Below, one piece after another: positions 1 to 5,083 of a stretch of 6,128 nt of DNA. The position numbers and the translations under genes were made by a program. The notes beneath the pieces were generated by a model. That model was given only the letters and a program-made list of their open reading frames with translations, was not told where the DNA came from and did no database searches. The DNA is from Bacteroidota bacterium. Its GTDB lineage: Bacteria; Bacteroidota; Bacteroidia; Bacteroidales; UBA10428. The stretch is from assembly GCA_024640925.1 (NCBI GenBank), contig JAHEEB010000288.1, positions 1 to 6,128 of the forward strand, given 5' to 3'. How positions within the stretch are numbered: the stretch's first letter is position 1; each line of letters begins with the position of its first letter.

Positions 1-547
1 CTAAAGGAACCGGAGCACCCATAGCCAAAAGAGTACCCAGGCGAGCAATGGCTACCTGCATACCCATAGCAAGCGCAATTTCGTATCCTTTAAACCATTT
101 TACAATAATTTTGGTCACAGTAATTCCGCCAATCTCAGAACCTACTCCGAAAATTGCAAAACCTATTGCGGCGAAAGTTACCTGGCTTTTCATTCCAAAT
201 AACATTGCTCCTTCTGGAAAATGGCTTGATATAGCCCAATATTTTATTCCGGCACCAACAACCATAATAGATGCAGCCATAAATCCGGTAAAACGAACAC
301 CCATTTTATCCAGAATAATACCTCCAAAAATCAACATCAGGAAGAAAACATTTAACCAACCATAAGCGCTTGTAAAAACCCCGTATTCAGTGCTTGTCCA
401 ATGTAATTGAGCTTCTAGCATTGGTTTTAAGGGTGACATTACATCGGTTAAAAAATACCCGGCGAACATGGTTATTGAGGCAATTAACAGAGCAATCCAA
501 CGCGCTGTCTTAGAGTCCCTCAATGTGGTCTTAATCATTTCAGTCAT
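1..547 (-). CDS. MFS transporter, N-terminal part (runs off left edge)
   Basis: Reading the minus strand from the ATG at 547-545 gives 182 open codons up to the window edge, beginning MTEMIKTTLRDSKTARWI. Hydrophobic segments at about residues 17-34, 56-79, 87-105, 123-147 and 158-176 fit the first five helices of a 12-helix major facilitator. The loop after helix 2 carries the MFS motif A as GGIILDKMGVR (residues 75-85, with Asp80, Lys81, Gly83 and Arg85). The stretch KWFKGYEIALAMGMQVAIARLG (about 150-171) is typical of the NarK/MFSD1-like MFS branch common in Bacteroidetes. It would be an inner-membrane secondary transporter; the substrate cannot be told from this half. The ATG four codons in (538) is an alternative start. 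No convincing promoter was found upstream. Family call is firm, substrate unknown. The visible part has no frameshift or stop. Confidence 0.88.
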   Translation of the reverse strand, partial: MTEMIKTTLRDSKTARWIALLIASITMFAGYFLTDVMSPLKPMLEAQLHWTSTEYGVFTSAYGWLNVFFLMLIFGGIILDKMGVRFTGFMAASIMVVGAGIKYWAISSHFPEGAMLFGMKSQVTFAAIGFAIFGVGSEIGGITVTKIIVKWFKGYEIALAMGMQVAIARLGTLLAMGAPVPL

Positions 548-932
548 AAATATATCTTTGATGTTTAAACTTTTGTTTATAGCATTTTAATTAAAACGAT
601 AATTAAACGTTGTTATTGGCAACTTTTTCCATATTTAAAAAACTATCAATTTGATAATTTCCGAATATTCCTAAACTGATTGTATAATTGTTACCTGTCA
701 ATTTATTTCTTGCTTAATTAGGAAGAAAATTTGCTAAAGATATATTTTAAAATTTATAAAAAGACTGATTCAATAAAGAGGCAGATAATTTATTTCCAGT
801 TTGAATATTAATAACAATAGTGTCTGAATAAAAATCAAGGTTAAAGCACAATTGATAAGGTTATTTATTTATGAAAATTTCATAAATTTATAAGAACTGA
901 AAATTTATTTGTCTAACCAAAATCTTCTTCCA
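548..932. other. Divergent intergenic region, AT-rich
   Basis: This 385-base stretch separates the minus-strand transporter from the plus-strand metalloprotease. All frames are broken by frequent stops and I see no RNA gene. It must carry both start regions, but no perfect Bacteroidota -7 element lies at a useful place. The best plus-strand candidate is TTTATTTG at 904-911, one mismatch from TAnnTTTG and 22 bases before the protease ATG. Two near-identical blocks, AATTAAAACG (589-598) and AATTAAACG (601-609), sit about one helical turn apart, roughly 40-60 bases upstream of the transporter start. A 21-bp palindrome is listed separately. Confidence 0.7.
867..887. promoter_or_regulatory. 21-bp perfect inverted repeat, possible operator
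   Basis: The arms ATTTATGAAA (867-876) and TTTCATAAAT (878-887) are exact reverse complements around a single central A at 877. After two mismatches the symmetry resumes for four more pairs (861-864 with 890-893). A one-base centre suits a dimeric DNA-binding protein better than an RNA hairpin, and there is no T-run after it. It lies 46 bases before the metalloprotease ATG and would overlap the -33 zone of the weak -7 candidate at 904-911. A regulatory role is inferred. Chance symmetry is easier in AT-rich DNA, although ten paired bases are unusual. Confidence 0.45.
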
Positions 933-2570
933 ATGAACAAAACATTAACGAATCTACTTAATTATTGCGTACTCCTGACATTAGTTCTTACCGGGTGCGT
1001 AAAGAAACCTGTTTTAACTAACCTTGATCCTGCCAGTGGACCTCCGGGAACTGTTGTTGAGGTTGTTGGAAGTTCTCTTACATTAACATCCGTAAAATGG
1101 GATGCCGGCCTCGGTTCGGAAACAACGCTGCCCAGCAGCTTTTTAAGTGCTAAATTTTTTAGTGTGCCCATAGGCGCAACTGCCGGAAACCATCCTGTGC
1201 GTTTAAGCAACAAGGAAGGAATTTCGGACAACATTGTCCAGTTCAATGTAACGGCCGGTCCCATAAGGCCGAAACCCCGTATCGACGATGTAACTGTCAA
1301 CCTTTTTTCAATAAGTGGGGGGAAAGTAACTACTATCATTATGGTACATGGGGCGAACTTCGATGTTGGTTCCAAACTGTTGATTAATGGTGACGAGGTT
1401 GATACCTATTTCTCAAAAGTCTTAAGAAATACAGACATGCAAGCCACTGACCCTTCTACTTTAGGTTACCCTATTTATCATTATGCAACTGTTTGGGCTA
1501 TTTTACAAAACCAAACACCAGGAGCTATTTTGCAGGTGAAACTAAAGAATCTTGACAATCTGCAGTCGGATCAGGTAAGCTATACACTTGCCAGCAACAT
1601 GGATGACCTGGACAGTGATGGTGACGGACTGCCCGATAAGTGGGAGGAGAAGGGTTATGATGCCAACGGTGATGGCACTGTTGATATTGACCTTCCTGCT
1701 TTGGGTGCTAATAAATATCGTAAAGACATTTTTGTAGAAGTGGACTGGATTGACGGTGCCGACCCAAATAATGCAATATGGGCTTCCATTGAAAGCGCCT
1801 TTACAAATGCACCCATTCTAAATTCTGACGGCAGCACAGGCATTACCATACACATAGATCGGGGACAAGCTGGCGCGGGTGGTGGCGGAAACGAAATTCC
1901 TTTTGTCGAATATATCTACTTTCCGCATTTTGGCATTAACGCCGCACTCGACCCTGCTACCGATGATATAGAAAGTGTGTATGACCTGAAAGCCACCCAC
2001 TTTAATGCAAACAGGTTGAATATTTACAGATATTGCATATTTGGCTGGAACGAAGCTACTGGCATGGGATACAGTGGATGGAGCGAAGGTTTTACTTGTA
2101 ACGACTTTATCGTAACATTTGCAAATTGGGGAGCTGCCTGGTACAACGCTTCTCGTCAAACTGGTACTTTTATCCACGAACTGGGGCATTCTCTCAACCT
2201 ACATCACGGAGGTGCTGAAAATCTGAACTATAAACCTAATTATAACAGTCTAATGGGTTATACCGGTATGTTTAACACTCCATCACAGTTTAATGGCATA
2301 GATATCGATTGTAACCTGGGCAATATCCATTTTATTTATACATATTCCCAAGGTATGCGTGCCGACCTGAACGAAAATTGTCTGAATGAAAACAATGGAG
2401 TATGTGATGGTAGCAATATCGATTGGGACGCTGATGGCAATAACTCTGAGAATTGTGTTAGTATAAGCATAAACTCAGATGCTGCCAAACAAGTGCTAAA
2501 GGATTATTCTGATTGGGCCAATATTATTATACCATACAGGGGAACTGGCTCGGGTTGGAGAAATAATTAA
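933..2570 (+). CDS. TIG-domain lipoprotein zinc metalloprotease
   Basis: 545 residues from the ATG at 933. The signal sequence ends in the lipobox LTGC, with Cys22 as lipidation site, which supports this start over a TTG eight codons upstream. A TIG/IPT-like beta-sandwich follows at about 27-108 (LDPASGPPGTVVEVVG), then a second, more diverged one at about 115-220. Acidic calcium-binding loops of the DxDxDG type lie at 227-235 and 243-251, leading into IFVEVDW (266-272). The zincin site is HELGHSLNLHH at 415-425: zinc ligands His415, His419 and His425, catalytic Glu416. A probable Met-turn SLMGY has Met441. Another DWDADG loop (497-502) and the ending DYSDWANIIIPYR (524-536) resemble the normal C-terminus of this bacterial family, so the gene looks complete. 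It probably cleaves proteins at an outer-membrane face. Position 8 of the HExxHxxGxxH motif is Asn, not Gly. Residues after Cys22 (VKKP) lack the acidic surface-export signal, hinting at a periplasmic-facing location. Likely first gene of a two-gene unit. Confidence 0.88.
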   Translation: MNKTLTNLLNYCVLLTLVLTGCVKKPVLTNLDPASGPPGTVVEVVGSSLTLTSVKWDAGLGSETTLPSSFLSAKFFSVPIGATAGNHPVRLSNKEGISDNIVQFNVTAGPIRPKPRIDDVTVNLFSISGGKVTTIIMVHGANFDVGSKLLINGDEVDTYFSKVLRNTDMQATDPSTLGYPIYHYATVWAILQNQTPGAILQVKLKNLDNLQSDQVSYTLASNMDDLDSDGDGLPDKWEEKGYDANGDGTVDIDLPALGANKYRKDIFVEVDWIDGADPNNAIWASIESAFTNAPILNSDGSTGITIHIDRGQAGAGGGGNEIPFVEYIYFPHFGINAALDPATDDIESVYDLKATHFNANRLNIYRYCIFGWNEATGMGYSGWSEGFTCNDFIVTFANWGAAWYNASRQTGTFIHELGHSLNLHHGGAENLNYKPNYNSLMGYTGMFNTPSQFNGIDIDCNLGNIHFIYTYSQGMRADLNENCLNENNGVCDGSNIDWDADGNNSENCVSISINSDAAKQVLKDYSDWANIIIPYRGTGSGWRNN

Positions 2571-2593
2571 TTTAAACTTAAAATTAAATTAAA

Positions 2594-3340
2594 ATGAATA
2601 CGATAAATAAAATAGCAATTATTGTACTATTGACAATGTTTTGTTCAACAATTGCCATTAGTCAAAACCTTCAACCTACAAAACCTGCTAAGGCAGTTGA
2701 TACGCTTAAATACCCTAAACCTGTAAAAGACGATGATGCTAAGGTTAGCCTCATTCCACAAAAGGTGAAATTTGCGATTACCACAAAGTTAGATGGTAAA
2801 ATTCCGGAATCTTACAATTTTACTGCCAATGTGAAGGATATTAAAGAAGGCACCTTAACAATGGTCAGCCAAGACAATAAACCAGCAGATGTTACTTACA
2901 AATTACCAGAAGGGATGAACCTGAAAATAAACAAAGGGGATAATATAACTCTTTATAAAAATGCTTTAATTGTTGGGGCAGGACTTGGCTATGACCAATA
3001 TATAAAATTAGGTAACAGCTTAAAGATTGCATCATCAAAACTATACGGCGATAACCTTCTTACGAGCAAGTTATTGCCGGGAGTATCCATAAAGCAAACT
3101 ACAATTGATCGAGAGTCAGTAAGGGAAAGTGAATTTATGAAATCAATGAAGGTAAAGGTTGTGCTGGCTCAAAGCTCAGGTAGTACCCCTTTGTCAACAG
3201 GAAAGGTTAACGAGGTAGTTATCAATAGAGTTAGCTATCAGATATATGTCCAGGCCAGTTCGTATACCGAAGCAAAACCCGGATCCATTGAACCTGAATT
3301 CCAAGGGTATCTTTTAGAGTATTATATAGTTGAGAAATAA
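2594..3340 (+). CDS. Exported protein of unknown function, partner of the metalloprotease
   Basis: 248 residues from the ATG at 2594, starting 23 bases after the protease stop with no terminator or promoter between, so the two are probably co-transcribed. A signal peptide is clear: MNTINK, a hydrophobic core at 7-20, and a likely signal peptidase I cut after AIS (residues 21-23) leaving an N-terminal Gln. Cys17 is preceded by Phe and is not a good lipobox. The mature part has a Pro/Lys-rich linker (24-45), then a stretch rich in beta-forming residues with a Gly-rich turn VGAGLGY near 127-133. A Ser/Arg/Glu segment around 173-182 precedes a probable second beta region running to the end. I recognise no domain or catalytic motif. 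Its position suggests a role linked to the protease, such as substrate, inhibitor or folding partner, but that is inference only. It is clearly a real gene given its length, export signal and spacing. Confidence 0.8.
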   Translation: MNTINKIAIIVLLTMFCSTIAISQNLQPTKPAKAVDTLKYPKPVKDDDAKVSLIPQKVKFAITTKLDGKIPESYNFTANVKDIKEGTLTMVSQDNKPADVTYKLPEGMNLKINKGDNITLYKNALIVGAGLGYDQYIKLGNSLKIASSKLYGDNLLTSKLLPGVSIKQTTIDRESVRESEFMKSMKVKVVLAQSSGSTPLSTGKVNEVVINRVSYQIYVQASSYTEAKPGSIEPEFQGYLLEYYIVEK

Positions 3341-3362
3341 ATTTTAACCCAAAGAATTATTT

Positions 3363-3420
3363 CGTTATACATCGGGTGCTAAGTCGCAATTCCGCCTGAT
3401 TTGACGAATAGGTAGGGTTA
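3363..3420. other. GC-richer intergenic tract, possible repeat or gene remnant
   Basis: Between the end of the exported protein and the terminator, this short tract is visibly richer in G and C than its surroundings. On the minus strand it reads NPTYSSNQAELRLSTRCITK before a TAA, with no start codon. It could be a scrap of a former gene or a copy of a dispersed intergenic repeat; one copy alone cannot decide. A 7-bp tandem (TTAGAGT twice, 3418-3431) and a 12-bp palindrome AAACGATCGTTT (3434-3445) follow it. Confidence 0.25.
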
Positions 3421-3450
3421 GAGTTTAGAGTTCAAACGATCGTTTCTTTT

Positions 3451-3499
3451 AGAATTAAGCGTAGTTCTGAAAACTACGCTTAATTCTTTGTTTGTTTCA
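3451..3499 (+). terminator. Rho-independent terminator of the protease unit
   Basis: A perfect 16-bp stem (3451-3466, AGAATTAAGCGTAGTT, with 3472-3487) closes on a five-base loop CTGAA, and is followed by the T-rich run TTGTTTGTTTC. The T-rich side is on the plus strand only; the minus-strand exit reads AAAAGAAACG, so it is not bidirectional. It lies 111 bases past the stop of the exported protein. The stem has GC pairs only in its middle, but its length and lack of mismatches make it a strong candidate. Confidence 0.8.
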
Positions 3500-3620
3500 A
3501 CTTTGCTTTTTTAGTTCCAGACATTCTACGGTATTATAAATATTCTGAAGAAGCGCTTTTGTTTTATTTCAAATCAACATGTTTTCTATAAAAACCAATG
3601 AATATCAATTGTGCTTTCTA

Positions 3621-4232
3621 TTATAGGTTCATTGATTCATCCCATTGATAGTAAAATTCTCCATTTGTAATGCTTATTGTTTTGTTTGTGGGGATAAAAG
3701 TTTCGGAAGAGGAAACCTCATAGCTATAGGAGGAAAAGCTAAAATTCCCTTTTATTATTCTGTTTTTAATGTCCATTCTTTCAATAATAATTTCTCCAAC
3801 AGGTTGCCCTTCAATGCTGTCATTTTGTAGCATGTTTTGGGTGTAAAAAGTTTCATGTCCATTTTCCCCGGCATTATTTGGAACTATGGAATAATAAGCA
3901 GAAGATTGTCCAACTACATTTGATTTTCGATAGATGGTATAGGTCATTTTTGTAGTAGGTTTTGGAAAAGAAATGTATAAACTTTGTCGATTAAGACATA
4001 CAGAAAGAAATAGGCAGGTATCTGCATTATCTGTAAAACTTTGACCAAAAGAAAAGCTAAATGTATTAGGAATAGTGTCAATATTTAGCCTGTTATCTTG
4101 ATAGACAACAATCTGTTCCCCATCAATATCAGCCTTTAAGTAGTTGTTTGGAGAGAAGGTTTCCTTCTGGCAACCAACGAATAGAGCAATTATAAATAAT
4201 AACAAACAAATTTTCGATTTCATAGCATTCAT
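3621..4232 (-). CDS. Small lipoprotein, DUF6252-like
   Basis: The ATG at 4232 gives 203 residues; the ATG three codons later (4223) gives 200 and starts MKSKICLLLFIIALFVGC, a tidy lipoprotein signal. Counting from that second ATG, the acceptor is Cys18 and is followed by QKE. An upstream in-frame TTG at 4274 is disfavoured because it lies inside the candidate promoter. The mature part begins with a disordered stretch and then YLKADIDGEQI (about 27-37), and ends with blocks such as GEIIIERMD, IIKGNFSFSSY and ISITNGEFYYQWDE. This order (A-IDG near the start, GxFSF and ITxGxF near the end) resembles Bacteroidetes lipoproteins of the DUF6252/DUF5025 kind, which are beta-rich and of unknown function. 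CQKE is close to the Lys/Asp/Glu lipoprotein export signal known from Capnocytophaga, so exposure on the cell surface is possible. It stands alone; the protease unit on its left converges on it. Confidence 0.75.
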   Translation of the reverse strand: MNAMKSKICLLLFIIALFVGCQKETFSPNNYLKADIDGEQIVVYQDNRLNIDTIPNTFSFSFGQSFTDNADTCLFLSVCLNRQSLYISFPKPTTKMTYTIYRKSNVVGQSSAYYSIVPNNAGENGHETFYTQNMLQNDSIEGQPVGEIIIERMDIKNRIIKGNFSFSSYSYEVSSSETFIPTNKTISITNGEFYYQWDESMNL

Positions 4233-4271
4233 TATTTTTGTGTTGAATAAGTTTTTATTCACACTTGCTGG

Positions 4272-4279
4272 CAAACTTA
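4272..4279 (-). promoter_or_regulatory. -7 promoter element (TAAGTTTG) for the small lipoprotein
   Basis: On the minus strand TAAGTTTG matches the Bacteroidota -7 consensus TAnnTTTG exactly. About 21 bases upstream is GTTTC, one base off a -33 TTTG. Transcription would begin near 4265, giving a leader of about 33-42 bases before the ATGs at 4232 and 4223. This placement argues against the upstream TTG at 4274 as a start. Confidence 0.5.
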
Positions 4280-4370
4280 TAAATAAACATATAGATATTT
4301 GAAACTTTCTCCGTCAAATAATTAAGATTCTAAAAATTTCCAACTAATTTTTTTAAGTAACCCAGGCAAA

Positions 4371-4547
4371 TTAGTTACCAGTCATTATTTCATAGACGCG
4401 ATATTCATTGTCAATCTCTTCTCCCATAAAATTTATTGTTTTATTACTTTTACTATGCAATGTGCCTGATGTGTAATAATCCAACTCTCCCCACCGCCAA
4501 TAATAGGAAGAACAAGCAACTCTGTTCCTTTTATATTTAGTTATGAT
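4371..4547 (-). pseudogene. Possible C-terminal coding remnant
   Basis: An open stretch of 58 codons on the minus strand ends at a TAA (4373-4371) and begins right after a TGA, with no usable start until an internal Met. Its last part, INFMGEEIDNEYRVYEIMTGN, looks like real protein. Near its upstream end a second frame reads LLVLPIIGGGESWIITHQAH from a TTG preceded by AAAGGA, so a frameshifted gene is possible. I do not recognise either product. This may be noise; the evidence is only the protein-like composition and its place in a patch of decayed genes. Confidence 0.25.
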
Positions 4548-4605
4548 TCATTTAATGTTCATCAATATTTTTCTCGCAAACGCACAATATATGTTTGTAA
4601 ACAAC

Positions 4606-4638
4606 ATTTAACTATATTTGTGTCAAACACAGTTAAAT
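4606..4638. promoter_or_regulatory. Inverted repeat over the XRE promoter, possible operator
   Basis: The arms ATTTAACT (4606-4613) and AGTTAAAT (4631-4638) are exact reverse complements 17 bases apart. A smaller inverted repeat, TGTGT-CAA-ACACA (4619-4631), sits inside. Together they cover the -7 element and the expected transcription start of the XRE gene. XRE regulators often repress their own promoter through such sites, so auto-regulation is a reasonable inference. Confidence 0.45.
4613..4620 (+). promoter_or_regulatory. -7 promoter element (TATATTTG) for the XRE gene
   Basis: TATATTTG fits TAnnTTTG exactly. A TTTG at 4594-4597 could be the -33 element, but the 15-base gap is shorter than the usual 19-21. 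Transcription would start near 4627, about 30 bases before the ATG at 4657. Confidence 0.5.
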
Positions 4639-4656
4639 CGAATACTTTAGTTTAAG

Positions 4657-5001
4657 ATGTTGTACAAGGGGAGTAAAATAGCACAACTTAGAAAACAGAA
4701 AAACTGGCCGCAGGATGACCTTGCAAAAGCTGTTAATGCCCCACGAGCTATCGTTGGTAAATATGAACGTAATGAGAATGCTCCCTCTGTTGAAATTGCC
4801 AAACTTGCCAATGTTTTTGCCGTTTCTATTGATTCCATTATTGTTGAAGGAAAATACACAACTTACGACAAAGAAACCATTAAATGATTGGAAGATATTG
4901 AAAACCTTGATGGTGATACCAAGAAAATGCTAATCATGGTTATTGATACTTTTCTTAGAGATTCTAAAGCCCGTCAGGCTTATTCAACGAATAAAAATTA
5001 A
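4657..5001 (+). pseudogene. XRE-family HTH regulator interrupted by in-frame TGA
   Basis: From the ATG at 4657 an XRE/Cro-type helix-turn-helix spans about residues 8-62, including QDDLAKAVNAPRAIVGKYERN and the helix-4/5 block APSVEIAKLANVFAVSIDSII. The frame meets TGA at 4885-4887 (codon 77) directly after DKETIK, then stays open with LEDIENLDGDTKKML to a TAA at 4999-5001. In related Bacteroidetes regulators the two blocks are continuous (DKETIK-R-LEDIENLD), so one base change from CGA or AGA to TGA explains the break and the intact gene would have 114 residues. The lost tail is a probable helical oligomerisation segment. The 76-residue product keeps the entire DNA-binding domain and may still bind. 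Pro18 where Ser/Thr is usual, and a seemingly missing Lys in IAKLAN, also hint at decay. A sequencing error at 4885 is the main alternative. An antitoxin-like remnant begins 4 bases after its end. Confidence 0.8.
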
Positions 5002-5005
5002 TGCT

Positions 5006-5080
5006 ATGAATTTACATTATATTACCGATACGAAAGGACATAAAAGAGCTACCCTAATAATTGATCAAAAATTCAAATAA
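5006..5080 (+). pseudogene. Antitoxin N-terminal remnant, 24 codons
   Basis: The ATG at 5006 opens MNLHYITDTKGHKRATLI and stops at TAA 5078-5080. The start closely resembles the N-terminus of small Bacteroidetes antitoxins that precede RelE/ParE-type toxins, which begin MN-x-x-YI-(T/S)-D-x-x-G and go on with a VxIP-x-x-W segment over 70-90 residues. Here the likeness is lost after residue 18 (IIDQKF) and no toxin follows: the next gene is the converging beta-helix, whose stop is only 3 bases away. It starts 4 bases after the regulator frame, as in a coupled operon. The family match is from memory and the fragment is short. It could also be a chance ORF. Confidence 0.4.
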
Positions 5081-5083
5081 CTC

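Larger units (their letters stand above)
4280..4656. other. Intergenic region between lipoprotein and XRE regulator
   Basis: These 377 bases separate two divergent units. The first 90 bases are very AT-rich and lead to the lipoprotein promoter. The middle (4371-4547) contains a possible minus-strand coding remnant, listed separately. The last 60 bases hold the promoter and inverted repeat of the XRE regulator. I see no tRNA or other structured RNA. Confidence 0.6.

Noticed and set aside
48..365. Plus-strand open frame of 105 codons
   Set aside because: It lies opposite the transporter, whose minus-strand frame has clear MFS helices and motif A; the plus-strand product is a shadow.
553..560. 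TATCTTTG on the plus strand, an exact -7 match
   Set aside because: It lies at the start region of the opposite-strand transporter, about 370 bases from the protease ATG and without a -33 partner; likely chance in AT-rich DNA.
909..932. TTG at 909 as start of the metalloprotease
   Set aside because: It adds eight polar residues before an otherwise standard lipoprotein signal that begins at the ATG at 933.
962..2189. Three minus-strand open frames (962-1375, 1655-1855, 1818-2189)
   Set aside because: All are inside the metalloprotease coding region, antisense to its TIG, calcium-loop and catalytic parts, and show no protein features of their own.
3645..3830. Plus-strand open frame opposite the small lipoprotein
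   Set aside because: Shadow of the lipoprotein C-terminus.
4233..4274. TTG at 4274 as start of the small lipoprotein
   Set aside because: It overlaps the candidate -7 element TAAGTTTG and would put 14-17 extra residues before a normal lipoprotein signal.
4647..4933. Open frames overlapping the XRE gene (minus 4647-4859, plus 4715-4933)
   Set aside because: They are shadows of a frame with a clear helix-turn-helix.
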